This document shows positions 22,063 through 32,591 of a DNA stretch of 64,000 nucleotides, one piece after another. The translations under genes were made by a program, and so were the position numbers. The stretch comes from Immersiella caudata. Its lineage: Eukaryota > Ascomycota > Sordariomycetes > Sordariales > Lasiosphaeriaceae. The notes under the pieces are model-generated. The model was not told the origin of the DNA. It did not search any database and saw only the letters and a list, made by a program, of their open reading frames with translations. The stretch is taken from positions 3,720,001 to 3,784,000 of the forward strand of contig JAULSU010000003.1 in NCBI GenBank assembly GCA_030512335.1. Direction: 5' to 3'. Within the stretch, counting starts at the first letter, position 1. Each line of letters opens with the position of its first letter.

Positions 22063-24333
22063 TTACAGCCGCCGTTGCCGGCGCTGCCTGAGGATATCTA
22101 CAAGCCGGTTGAGGCTTCCGCCGCCGCGTAGTCGCTCCACCTCCGCAACAGCCTCGGCTTCGCTTTTACCCTTAGATATACGTGAAGAAATAGCATCCCA
22201 GATAACCTTACGGCGGCAAAACTGCACCTTAATGGTGCTTCCAGGCCGCTAACGGCTTCCCCATTGCTCCTCGAGCTGTTGTATTGCAGGCTGGCCGCTA
22301 AGGCCTTCTTTCCACTCGCGCCAGACCTCCGTAACCCTGAACACCTTCGTCAGACTGGTAATAAGGGGTGGTGCCGTTGGATCGCTCGTTTTCGCCGGCT
22401 CCGGAAAATGGGCTGGCGCGGTAGGTGCAGGCGCAGGTGTAGCCGGCGGCACCCCTAACACCATTGTAGGGTTGGCTCCTAAATAGCCAGTGATCGTAAG
22501 TGGGATCTTGCCGGAGAGTAAGGTTTCCAGGAGCTTGCCTTTTTGGCTAGCCAGTTGGTGAGCTAGCTGCTTGGTTAGCTGGCTGGCGATTTGCTGGCTG
22601 GTGTGGAGGATAGTAGAGCGAGTGCTTTTTATAAGGCTACACAGCTCTGGTAAGGCGCGTTGTAATAAAAGGCTTGGCGGCTCTGCTGTATTGGTAACGC
22701 TGGCCTGTACTGTACGTGCGAAGGCCTCCCACTCGCTGCCGTAAAAAGGTGCGTAGGAGAAGAAGGGTAGTGAAGGAAATTGCGGCTGTAAAGCGGCCAG
22801 GTCCTGTAGCAGAACGATACGAAGGCGCCGCATAAGCTTTAGGAAGCCATTGCCAGTAAGATCGTCGTCGTTAAGGCCACCTTCCGCCCACTGGTAACGG
22901 CGCGCGCGCGCCTTAAAGCGGAGCTCCCACTCTTCGATCCACGGCCAGAGCTGGCGTTGTAAGGAGGCTGGAGGCTCCTGTACGGCGCGCGCCAGGAAGT
23001 AATCGCCTGGTGTTCCAGAAAAGCCGGCGACGATCCGTATAAACTGGCGTGGTAAGTGGGTAAGGTAGGCCTGGTAAAGAACGCTCTGATTCCAACGGCT
23101 GGCTTGTGAGATTTGCGCAAGCGAAGTGCCGTAAGTCTCCGCATCTTGGGCGCCAACTCGCCGTGGTAAATGGGTTTTTTTAGCTGTGGAAAGGCTAACG
23201 GCACCAAAGATTTGCCAGGTTTCCTGGAGTTGCGTGCTGTAGGAGAGCTCTTCTTTGCGATTATGGCTAACGAGGACCTTGATTCGATACTAATCCTGGC
23301 GGTGGCGAAAGGAAGGCGGTAGCTCGCTGGTAACGTGCTAACGCCAGAAAAGCAGCTGTGCTAAGGCGCTTTGTGTACAGAGGAGAGGATTCTTATGGTG
23401 TAAAGACCCTATAAATTCCTTTTTCGCCGTCTTATTTATTTTACCGTCTTGTAAAAGCGATACGAGGCAGCTACATGGCGTTGGGCCTTCGGTAGAGGGG
23501 TAGTCGAGTAACGAGAGGTCGGTGAGCTCTATTTTTCGGCGGTTTTCTCCGTGTAGGAGGTAGTAGTGGCTGAAAAGAAGATCTAGGCGTGTTCGGAAGT
23601 TCTGCGGCGTGCTGGCGGCTCTGTGGAGTAGGTGCTCCTGGATTGTAAGCCACTTGGTGGTGGAATAACCGGCCTGGATACCTTTGGACCCTTGATCCTT
23701 GAAGCTGGTGCGGTTGAGCTGGTTTCTTTGGCGGCTGCGTTGGTTTAAAAAGCCACGTACGGCGGCGCCGCGTGGGTTATCCGTATTCTTGCTGCCGTGG
23801 GCCACTTGTACGCGCCAGAGCTCGATCACAGCGGCGATATAGGCATCTACCGTACCCTTGGTGTAAAGATCGCCTTTCTGCTCCTCTGTAGCTGTGGCCA
23901 CGCTTGGTGGTGGTACATAGCTCTCGCGGTCGTCGGCAAGGATTCGAGCTGCCTCGGCTACTGGCACCGCCAAGGTTGCGGCAAGAGCCTCCGCCTCACG
24001 AAGAGCGGCTTGCTCGCTGGCCTGGAGTGGTTGTTCCGGATGGTTGTTGCCGTGGCCACGGCGTTTCTTTGGCACCCTGACGCGCCGTAAGAGGATGTCC
24101 TCCTTTAGCTAAGCGGCCAGCTTATTAGGCGTAACAAGCTCGCCGTCTGGCCAGGTGTAGAGGGTTCCATCCGGCCCTGGGCGCGGCTTGTGGCACCAGG
24201 CCTTCCACTTGCGCTGCTTCGAAGCGTAGCTCCTCGTCGTGTTTGCCGGCTGCTCGTCCTTCCTCGCTTGCAGGCCGGCCCTCCGCGCCGCCTGCGCGCG
24301 GCCCTTAGCGGCTGCGTACAAGGCGTCGGCCAT
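22063..24333 (-). pseudogene. Crypton-type tyrosine recombinase (Ndc10/GCR1_C), four in-frame TAG stops
   Basis: Would encode a 756-residue DNA recombinase. The frame runs from ATG at 24333 to TAA at 22065-22063 with TAG at codons 75, 332, 348 and 695 (24111, 23340, 23292, 22251) and no indel. N-terminal part: a core-binding-like helix region (TRSYASKQRKWKAWCHK). Middle: NPLLCTQSALAQLLFWR and the recombinase block containing SRWNQSVLYQAYLTHLP (codons 412-428), with the Arg and Tyr expected of the family. C-terminal part: a Pro/Ala linker, then GCR1_C domain (RVTEVWREWKEGLSG, then RPGSTIKVQF and FCRRKVIWDAI). At three of the four stops the surrounding motif calls for Trp (FWR-W-H, RQD-W-Y, SR-W-RPGS). 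Family assignment rests on the GCR1_C and SRWN/YLTHLP blocks and is good; activity is unlikely. Confidence 0.85.
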
Positions 24334-24540
24334 GGTGGCGATGGTGGTGATGGTCGGTCGGTTGGTGGCGTTGGTGGTGGTGGTGGTGGTGGTACGGCGC
24401 GTTCCAGAGGGTGCGGGGGAGGGCGCTAGGGCTTGCGTTCGCGAATCTCGGGGCCCTTGGCCGCTGGAATTCCAGGGGGCTTAATTGGAGGCTTCCGATA
24501 AGTGGGAAATAGCTTATCCGCGGCGTCTTATCGGCGCGCG

Positions 24541-24562
24541 CGCAGCCGATTACGGCCGTTAC
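24541..24562 (-). repeat. right inverted repeat of recombinase element
   Basis: CGCAGCCGATTAC (24541-24553) followed by GGCCGTTAC; the first 13 bases exactly mirror 21943-21955 on the opposite strand. Confidence 0.8.
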
Positions 24563-25313
24563 TCAGGAGAGGGTTGGCGCGGGGGCGGCGTTGCGGCGCA
24601 ATTGCGCGGACCCTCGATAAGTGCAGTTGGCGGCTTGTGCCAGGCAGTTGCCAAATAAGAGCGGCTTCATCATTGCAAGCCTAACTATGTGGCCCGTATC
24701 ACGGCGTCCACCCATCACATCCCGGCTCTAGCTGGCCGTCTTCGCCCTCCGTCAACCACCTCACCTCGCTTCTGACCCATCGACCTGATTCCTTTGTTGC
24801 GGGGATCGCCTTCCTCCCAAATCTGTCATTTGCGTGCTAGCTCGGCCAGCACACTCTGTGACCCGTGCTCGTGCATCTTTCTTTGGTCTTAGTTTAAGGC
24901 CCAGGGAGGAGCTGCCGATAAAGCCCGAGACTCAACAGGCTGACACGGCCTCTACCCCACCCCGCCCAGGTGTAAGGCAACTACGGGAGGCAGACGAAAC
25001 CCAAACCAAGGAATCGACCAGACAATCCAACAATCCCAGAGCGCTTTCAACGTGAGTGAAGAATCCCCGGTGCTTTTTCTACGTTGCCCGTTGTCCCTTT
25101 GTCTGTTTCAGACACTGCTTGGGGTCGTACCTCCTTCGTCATCGACACGCCCAATCTGACTCCGATTGCCCCACCTCTCTCCCCTCGATCTCAACCAGCA
25201 CCCTTCCCTTCAAACCTCCTTCTCGGAAGCTTGACCAAACTAAACCTTCCGCCGTCGGATGGCATAACGCCTCTCGGATTTTCATGCCGTGAGCTGATAC
25301 TTTTCTCCTCGTG
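24563..25313. other. right flank of element and promoter of next gene
   Basis: Contains a further CGATAAG motif (about 24615-24621) and then the upstream region of the hypothetical membrane protein gene. CT-rich blocks at 25100-25220 fit a fungal leader. No gene seen. Confidence 0.55.
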
Positions 25314-27983
25314 ATGGAAGTGCAGAACAAAGACGCACCGCAAACGCCCAGCCCGCTCGACGAACAAGAAACCACCACCCCTCGATATTCCGCGATCTCG
25401 ACGTCAACCTCAGTACCAAGCCTTCGCTTTCCCCGACCTCTAGGCAATAGCCACCTCGCGAACTGGATCTCTAATAGCTCGCCCGACATACTGCAGCTTC
25501 AACCGCCCAGCATGTCGGAGTCGAGCAGCCTGGCCGACTCGGCCTTTGAGATCATCAATGGAACGGATACCGAGAGCCAGGATGGCCACATGTCCGAGTC
25601 TACCAGCTCTCTCGACATCTCTCGCCCTGACGACATTCATAGTCTGGACGGGTCTGAGCACCATTACGATACTGACACAGACGAGGAATCCGATCACTCG
25701 TCACATGCGTCATCCATTCGATATACCGATGAGGCTCTCCAGAACCCCTCGACCCAAACTCCACCTCGTGCTATTCCCTATAGCTCTCCTTCGTCGGAAG
25801 GATCTAGTGTCATGCTCAGCTCGATTGGGTTCCAGGAGGAATGCGACGACGAGTCGCTCGATGCGGACAAGATCTCGGCAAAGCATGTCATTGAGGAGTT
25901 TACAGAGGAAGTTTCGTCAAATGTAGCCAAGCGCCTCGGGATCGCCGTCTCACCGCGGATCCTGGTTGCGACGGTTCGCCAGAGTATGTCTCGGGCGTCC
26001 CTCTCTGTCAAGGATCCGCTCCGAGTCCTATATACTGGCCGCCCAGAAGTGAAGAGAGATGTTATTATCAAGATCTCAAACGCAATTTGGGCGTCGCCAA
26101 AGAACGGCGCGTCTGACGAGGACCCTTTTCTCAGACACAACGACGGCGTGTACAACATCGTCCCCATCTCTTCATTTGGCCCTAACCCGGAGCTGGACCT
26201 CATGGAGGCGTCGCAGTACCAGATCAAGGTGGAGCACTGCACAACGGCTGCCGATTACAGCGTAAGCGACAACCAATCCAGCTCTCCGATGTATACAATC
26301 ACCGTTGGAAACGACCGGGACAAGACATACAGTACTATCGTCACTTCTAAGGGGGCTGTGACGCAGCCGCAATGGACGCTCCCGCACATCGCGGTGTTCT
26401 ACTGTGCTGATGACGAGGACAAGAGCGAGAGGGATACCAGGGAAGCTGCATGGAAGTTCATGAAGGGTCACAAGATCCCTTGCATCTTCATCACCGAGTC
26501 ACCGGTTCTAGAGAACCCGGTAACTACCCAGTGGGCAAGCTACATTGATAAGAATGCTGTCCATTTGTCGATAGAACCTCGGGACCAGGAGAGGGAAATC
26601 CCCCCACAGCGGCTGCCTATCGACTTTAGGTCGTTTATCAACATCGACGCTCGGCAGATGAATCGGAACCTTGCCTACTTGACTGGTATGGCCGATGTTG
26701 AGCGTCAGCCGCGCACCACGACGGCTGAAGCCAAACGGGTGTCGTGGGAGGCGGGCATGAGGAAGGCATGGGATCAGCGACCCTCTCGGGGCCAAGTTCT
26801 CCAGAGCATCGAGCAGAACAAGTGGTTTATCGCCATCCTTGTTCCGATTCTGATGACGCTTCTCTCCCCTCTGCTGTCTGCCTTCTTCGCGGGCTTGCCT
26901 GCCGGGGGAAATTTCTCCGCCCAAAAGGTGCCGGTTCCAAACATCCAAGATCTTCCCTCGGCCGTTTCTTCGAGAGCCTCAACATCGGCAACGTCTATTG
27001 CTACCTCTACATCCACAACAACGGTGGTAATCAACGTCACTTCGACAAAAACCATCCAGCTTGCTCGCACGTTGCCATCAACTAGTTCTTTGGCTTCAGT
27101 GCTTCCTTTTGCTGGATTTCTGTCAGACCGGCCATCAGACACTCCAATCGAGCCCGAGGTCAAGAAGACCGCTTGCTCTGTACGCGTCCACAGCCCGCAT
27201 GAGCTTCTGGTTACTCTTCCTTATGGCAGCAAGGCAGGTTGGCTTGCCAGGGGTGCTATTGACATCGATGTCTCCCGTGGGGATGAGCATCTCAAGTCCA
27301 AGCTGTCTTCGGTGAACGAGGGCATCATTGTTGAGATTAGCCAAAAGGATGCATACGGTGTTTTGAACGTTTCCGTGGTCACCACTCGCCGACCCAAAAT
27401 CAACGAGACGTTTGAGGTGGACTTCGGTACTACATTGATAGGCGAAGCCATTGAGATCTTCCAGGGTGTCACTAAGGCGGTGTTCTCCACAGTCGACGAG
27501 GCTGCCCATGCTATCGAAAAGGCTCAATTGTCTGGGATGGCCAAGATTCGGGGCGAGGCCGCCTCTGTCTGGGACCAGGCCATGGGAGCTGGCAGAAAGT
27601 ATGAGCAGACACTCACCCGGGTTAAGGACTCGTTTGATTCGAACTACCAACGAGTCAAGGAGGCAGTTGCCCATCAGCTCAAACCAACCAAGCGGCTCCA
27701 TGCAGAGGCTGATCTTTCTCTTCTTGGTGCCCAGATCCGGGCCAAACTGTGGTGGCTCAAGGTCCAGGGCAAGGAGGAGGAGTTTGCAGAGTACCAGCGC
27801 AATGCGGCCCGGCTGCTTAAGAAGAAGTATGACGAGATGATGGAAGCTTACAATGGCGATGATACCCATCGTGCCCAGCAGTCAGCTGGCAAATGCGGAA
27901 AGTTTGGGAAGGGCTGCTGTACCAGGGGTGCCACTGAGGACGAGGGCAAGGACCGTCGGTGGAAGAAGATGATTTTGGGCTGA
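25314..27983 (+). CDS. hypothetical protein with one central membrane segment
   Basis: I do not recognise a family. The single-exon frame encodes 889 aa from ATG 25314 (the codon before it is GTG). Residues 1-170 are Ser/Thr/Asp-rich and look disordered (SMSESSSLADSAFE, many SD/TD pairs). Residues 180-480 read as a folded domain (VIEEFTEEVSSNVAKRLGIA, WTLPHIAVFYCADDEDKS, KGHKIPCIFITESPVL). One strong hydrophobic segment lies at about 503-528 (WFIAILVPILMTLLSPLL). A Ser/Thr-rich linker follows, then a beta-like domain (CSVRVHSPHELLVTLPYG) and a long helical C-terminus (about 700-860) ending in Cys-rich GKCGKFGKGCC. The layout suggests a membrane-anchored protein with domains on both sides. Coding reality is supported by length, codon regularity and ordered composition. 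Confidence 0.85.
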   Translation: MEVQNKDAPQTPSPLDEQETTTPRYSAISTSTSVPSLRFPRPLGNSHLANWISNSSPDILQLQPPSMSESSSLADSAFEIINGTDTESQDGHMSESTSSLDISRPDDIHSLDGSEHHYDTDTDEESDHSSHASSIRYTDEALQNPSTQTPPRAIPYSSPSSEGSSVMLSSIGFQEECDDESLDADKISAKHVIEEFTEEVSSNVAKRLGIAVSPRILVATVRQSMSRASLSVKDPLRVLYTGRPEVKRDVIIKISNAIWASPKNGASDEDPFLRHNDGVYNIVPISSFGPNPELDLMEASQYQIKVEHCTTAADYSVSDNQSSSPMYTITVGNDRDKTYSTIVTSKGAVTQPQWTLPHIAVFYCADDEDKSERDTREAAWKFMKGHKIPCIFITESPVLENPVTTQWASYIDKNAVHLSIEPRDQEREIPPQRLPIDFRSFINIDARQMNRNLAYLTGMADVERQPRTTTAEAKRVSWEAGMRKAWDQRPSRGQVLQSIEQNKWFIAILVPILMTLLSPLLSAFFAGLPAGGNFSAQKVPVPNIQDLPSAVSSRASTSATSIATSTSTTTVVINVTSTKTIQLARTLPSTSSLASVLPFAGFLSDRPSDTPIEPEVKKTACSVRVHSPHELLVTLPYGSKAGWLARGAIDIDVSRGDEHLKSKLSSVNEGIIVEISQKDAYGVLNVSVVTTRRPKINETFEVDFGTTLIGEAIEIFQGVTKAVFSTVDEAAHAIEKAQLSGMAKIRGEAASVWDQAMGAGRKYEQTLTRVKDSFDSNYQRVKEAVAHQLKPTKRLHAEADLSLLGAQIRAKLWWLKVQGKEEEFAEYQRNAARLLKKKYDEMMEAYNGDDTHRAQQSAGKCGKFGKGCCTRGATEDEGKDRRWKKMILG

Positions 27984-29368
27984 GGCCCTGGTTTTTTACT
28001 GAGCATTTGTTAATTTATGGGCGGCCATCGGATGGGACAGGAATCACGTATCAGGTCAGGATGGTAGGCTGGGGGATCTGGACCGGAGTTTATTGGCTGT
28101 GCTTTAGTGTGCTCAGTGAGGGCTGCATATCTTTTCCCCTAACCAATTCTTTGATCATCAAGCTCTCCACCCTGCCTTCTGTTTTGTGTTTCTAGGGTTC
28201 AGCGTGTATAGGAGAAGCGGAAGCTCTTGGAGTGAGCTCAAGAGACGGTCTGTGAGAATAGATTTGGTATTCCCATGCAGGAGAACTTCTTGATTTGCGA
28301 TGTTTCAGTTATATGTGCAACCGTGAGCAACCGTGAGTTACGGGGCAACTTTTTCAGTTCTAGTCTGTACATGGCCGATGCAAGAGTTCGATCTCGTTGC
28401 CCCAATACTGTCGATGGTTGTGACTTTGCCAGCACGCCTTGCTTCACCGTCCGGGATTTCCCATTTTTGGGCCTCTAAGCGCTTGAAAAGGCCAGTCTGA
28501 GATATGTCTCGGTAAATGGGTGGTATCACAGGCAGCGAAGTGAGGTGCACAACTTTAGATCTGCCTAGTGATCCTCCAGTTGCTTTGGCTGTCAGGGAGC
28601 CCTCATTCGAAAGAAAGGAAGACATATCCGTGCCAAAGATATCGCTGTGGACTCTCTTATCGAAAAGGGCATTGAAAACCACCCATATCTCTTCCAAAGC
28701 AGACTCTATGCTCCGTAGTTCACAAAACGATGTTGGGCGCCCCGTCGTCAACCACGGGCATGACATCCATCCATCTGAAATCGACTTCACTCTAGCAGGG
28801 GTCGCACGGGCCATTCTCTAGCAGCCCAAGTGCCAGGCAGGGGCCCAATCGATTGTTGTGGAAGCTGATTTTTGGGTGAGGGGCACCCCCCCACCTTGGT
28901 TCCTGCCCGCGGTGGTTTCTGCTTGTTTCCTTTTGCTCTCCGTTTGGGTGCCCACGAGTGTTCCTGCCCGTGCAAAACCAAAACGACAACGACGACGCAG
29001 TGCTACTAGTACCAGGTTTCTTTTCTTGTTATTTCGGCAGAGATCGGTTTACGTATAAGGTATGTTTGACGACGGAGTTTCTCTTGTTTTTGCGACTGGA
29101 CGAGGGAGGGAAATGAAAGGAGGAGAGAGCGCGTGCGCATACCCCGCCTGCCTGATGGGTGCGATGGCGGGGTGTGTGGCGGCGTTTTTGAGGAGGAGGA
29201 GGGGTGGTGGTGGTGGTGGTGGTGGTAGTGATCGCATCTGCACTTTTTAGTTTTGCAGCTTTGCCCTTTCAGTTGATTACATTTGGGATTCGGTTTATTC
29301 TTGGGAGGGGCTGACAGAGATTTCGATCATAGATACCTGGAAGCATCACACTAGGAGCTACCGCCAAC
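27984..29368. other. intergenic, upstream of yrb1
   Basis: 1.4 kb without a supported gene. A minus-strand frame at 28338-28814 (158 aa) is protein-like in composition but matches nothing I know. The right part is the promoter and leader of yrb1 and includes a GGT repeat. Confidence 0.5.
29203..29226 (+). repeat. (GGT)8 repeat, G-rich, in yrb1 upstream region
   Basis: Eight GGT units directly after an AGG-rich run (29191-29203). Many closely spaced GG pairs on the coding strand, about 140 bases before the yrb1 ATG, could form a G-quadruplex in DNA or leader RNA. Confidence 0.85.
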
Positions 29369-30331
29369 ATGTCTGCCGAGAACACGGACAAGCCCATCGA
29401 GGAGGTCAAGGCCGGTGAGGAGGCTCCCAAGGAGGTATGTGCCATGCCCCCCATCCAGTGTGATGGGTTGCTTTGCGTGATAGGGGATGCTTTCGAGGTG
29501 GAAATGATGAACTATCGAGCTAATGTGTTGGTTCCTCCGATAGACCCCCGCTCCCGCACCCGCGACGACTTCTTCGGTCTTCTCCATGTTTGGTGGCGGT
29601 GCCAAGAAGGAGAAGGTTGAGGATGAGGACCGCGGTGACAACTCTGGCAGCGCCAAGGCCCAGCGTGAGGCTGCTGCCGCCGCCGCCGCGTCTAAGGAAG
29701 GTGATGAGGTGAGTTGCGCAACGATGGTGTGTCAACGGAGGCTAATGCGTGTTGGAACAACAGGAAGAAGTTGCCCCCGAGTCGGAAGACGTACACTTCG
29801 AGCCTGTCATCCACCTTACCGAGAAGGTCGAAGTCAAGACCAACGAGGAGTCCGAGGAGCAGCTCTTCAAGATGCGTGCCAAGCTCTTCAAGTTCGTCAA
29901 GGAGGCGAGCGAGTGGAAGGAGCGCGGTACTGGCGATGTTCGTCTTCTGAAGCACACCGAGAACGGCAAGACCCGTCTTGTCATGCGCCGGGACAAGACC
30001 CTCAAGGTCTGCGCCAACCACTACAGTATGTCTATGCTCTCCACAACTGATACCCGATGGCCAAGCTTACACAAACTTAGTTGTCCCCGAGATGAAGCTC
30101 TCCCCCAACGTCGGCTCCGACAGAAGCTGGGTCTGGAACGCTGCCGCCGATGTGAGCGAAGGAGAGCCCGAGGCCGTCACCTTGGCCATCCGGTTCGCCA
30201 ACTCGGACAACGCCAACCAATTCAAGGACGCCTTCATCAAGGCCCAGAAGGAGAACGAGGAGCTTTTCAAGAAGGCCGAGGCCGCTGCAGAGGCCGCTGA
30301 GGCTGCCGAGGAGAAGAAGGAGACCGCGTAA
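29369..30331 (+). CDS. yrb1: Ran-specific GTPase-activating / Ran-binding protein 1 (Yrb1)
   Basis: Cytoplasmic RanBP1 that binds Ran-GTP and, with RanGAP, releases it from exported karyopherins. Four exons (introns 29435-29543, 29709-29763, 30026-30080) give 247 aa. After an Ala/Glu-rich N-terminal tail comes the Ran-binding domain: HFEPVIHLTEKVEVKTNEES, EEQLFKMRAKLFKF, EWKERGTGDVRLLKH, RLVMRRDKTLKVCANHYIVP, then DRSWVWNAAADVSEGEPEAV and TLAIRFANSDNANQFKDAF. All are standard RanBP1 blocks, with two of them (NHY-I-VPEMKL and the N-terminal tail) created by splicing. The C-terminus is an Ala/Glu-rich helix ending EEKKETA, as in fungal Yrb1. Confidence 0.96.
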
Positions 30332-31140
30332 AGGAAATCAGCATAGCAACGCTTTATGGAAAGGAGCTTGGGAATAAGCGCACATCCAGTCCCGTTGGCC
30401 AACCCCGAGGACCTTGATCTGTGATTTGGAAGGGCGGAGCGGATGATGGGGTTGTACGGCACGGTTGTGGAGACAGCGGGAAGCCTGTGCTAACTTGGGA
30501 GGAATCTTGCTCTTTTGTGTTGTGGGCGAGCGAGCCATCATCGGCTGTAGATAGACCAAACCATCACAAGTCCAAGTCCACCCAATGTGTGTTTGGGCAC
30601 TATGTTCTGCCCCTTACTGGGAGGACTTGTTGCAAGTGATGGCGTGTTTCTATGACATGGATGGGGTAATTGGCCGCGGAATCCCGCGAAATACTAAAAC
30701 AACTGAGGAAGTTTTCTGTAGCGGATTGAGCTGGGCTGGGAGGAGAAGTTTTGGAACTCGGCTGCCGACATCGGTTGGGAGAAGATCTCAAGTGAGAAAA
30801 TGGCTGTTTGCAGTAGAGTTCCAAGCTTTTTAAGGTAACCCGAATGATCTAGCATAGAAGGTCAGTTACAACCCCGCCACCTCCATATCCAGTTTTTGAC
30901 ATTTCAGCACGGCGGTATGCGTTGTTGACCCAGCGCTGGCCTCGCTGCCTGGTAGTTTCGCGGGCCTGGGACGCTGTGATGGGGACATTGCCAGCGCCAG
31001 CACAGACCGCGCCACATAAAGTTAAAATATGCACCGCCACAGCTCAAGGCTTCCTCTCGCCTCAGGCAACAACCTTTCCGCCCAAGGCGCCAACGCTCGG
31101 ACTATTGCAGCCACACCGCCTTCAGACAAAAGCAGCCACA
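30332..31140. other. intergenic, yrb1 to taf14
   Basis: Tandem genes, 0.8 kb apart. 3' flank of yrb1, then promoter and leader of taf14. No other structure is seen. Confidence 0.6.
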
Positions 31141-32591
31141 ATGGGCTCCGTGCGCAGCCGCCTGCGCAATCGCGACCAGATCGGAGTTGCTGGTGAGTGG
31201 TGAATCGATTCACATCCCACCGTCGCGTTCCTTTATTCCCTGGCACGCCAACGCCCTTGAGCTTGGAGTACACGTCGCATATTCTTCCGTCCGAAGGCCT
31301 CGTTGCACTAATACTCAAGGTATATCTTGTTGGTTCCATCTGCTTTCGAGCAAGCACCCATCACCTTCTCCCAATCCCCCACCTGAACAAGCTTCGCGCC
31401 CGCGACCAGGTACGAAGCTTGGAACCCCTTTACACTTCCACCATCCTCCCCGTCGCTCCCGCGTCTGCGGTACCTCTGTCGCATTTCGAAATTCCCGTCG
31501 AAAATCGCTTTCCCCTTTGCTAACGGCCGCTTCTGGTTTCAGCTCACAACGTCGAGCGCACGACCGAGAAGCCCCGTCGCAGCGACCGCGTCCGTTCTGT
31601 CACCCAGGAACCCCTCAACTACGGGACCTCTAACAGGAATTCGGCGAGTAAAGTCAAAGCCGACACGATGATTGTCGAGGTGAGTTGGCCAACCCGGCGC
31701 GCGAGTGCGGCATGGCGAGGGGCAACAACTGACGTGGCGGGGCCCGTATCTGCAGCGCAAGATCAAGATCGTGACGGAGCAGCACAACATGTAAGTTGCG
31801 GTCTTTCTACCGGGCAATTGGGGCTGTGCTGATGCGATGGACTGGTAGCAACAAGCCCGCCGTCAATGAGGGCTTCCCGATGAAGGAGTGGACCGTCGAG
31901 ATCTACATCATCGACCAGGATGGCAAGGAGAAGCCCGCCAAGTGCTTCACCAAGGCTGTCTACCACCTTCACCCGTCCTTCGAGAACCCAGACCAGAGTA
32001 TGTTGCCGTTTTTCCTCGGAGGAAGCAAGAGAGGAAGCGAGCTGACCAAAAATAGCGTTCACCGAGCCACCCTTTAAGTGCACTAACGAGGGATGGGGTG
32101 AATTCGAGATGATGATTGACGTTTATACCACTGAGAAGGGTGGCAAGCACACTTTCGTGCATGACTTGAACTTCGCTGCTCCTCAGTATGAGGTGGAGCA
32201 TGCTATCCAGTTCAAGAACCCCTCTCAGGCTTTGCAGCAGATTCTGCGCGAGACCGGCCCCCTGCCTTCGGACGAGGAGCGCAAGCTTAAGAAGGCCGAT
32301 GGTAGCAAGAAGAAGAAGCTGGCGGTCGACATTGACAAGATGGCGGACGGAATCGTCAAGCTTGAGGAGAACGACCTTCTGCAGGTCATTCAGATGGTTC
32401 ACGATGGCAAGGATGATAACACCTACATCCAGAACAACATTGACGGTAAGTCGGTCTCCATTCAAGGTCTCGGAACGGGCTCGCTGACATATTGTATAGC
32501 CGGAGAGTTTTCGGTCGACTTGTACACTCTGCCCGAGGCCCTGCAGAAGTCTATCTGGGACTTCATGCTGAAGCAGGGTGTTGTCGTCTAG
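31141..32591 (+). CDS. taf14: YEATS- and ET-domain protein Taf14 (TFIID/TFIIF/chromatin complexes)
   Basis: Shared subunit of TFIID, TFIIF, SWI/SNF, INO80 and NuA3 in yeast; its YEATS domain reads acylated (crotonyl/acetyl) histone lysine. Six exons (introns 31193-31542, 31680-31755, 31791-31848, 31998-32055, 32446-32499) give 284 aa. YEATS blocks: EGFPMKEWTVEIYIIDQDGK, KAVYHLHPSFENPDQTF, TNEGWGEFEM, HDLNFAAPQYEVEHAIQF. C-terminal ET domain: KLEENDLLQVIQMVHD and AGEFSVDLYTLPEALQKSIWDFM. The first intron (350 nt) is long; starting instead at the in-frame ATG 31668 gives 225 aa, nearer the yeast length of 244. After the TAG (32589-32591) the frame stays open 19 codons with a Lys-rich tail, so the stop may be a mutation or readthrough site. 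Confidence 0.9.

Larger units (their letters stand above)
21934..24562 (-). mobile_element. Crypton-like tyrosine-recombinase element, decayed
   Basis: A 2.6-kb unit holding one long minus-strand frame for an Ndc10/GCR1_C-type tyrosine recombinase, bounded by inverted repeats at 21934-21955 and 24541-24562. Cryptons move with a tyrosine recombinase and usually lack terminal inverted repeats, so the repeats here are unusual. I saw no target-site duplication next to them, so the true ends are uncertain. The coding frame carries four TAG stops and no frameshift, so the copy is recent but dead, or its stops arose by RIP. It interrupts no host gene that I can see. Confidence 0.7.

Noticed and set aside
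28338..28814. 158-aa minus-strand ORF with protein-like composition
   Set aside because: No family features, overlaps a plus-strand frame of similar quality, and no supporting splice structure; not enough to call a gene.
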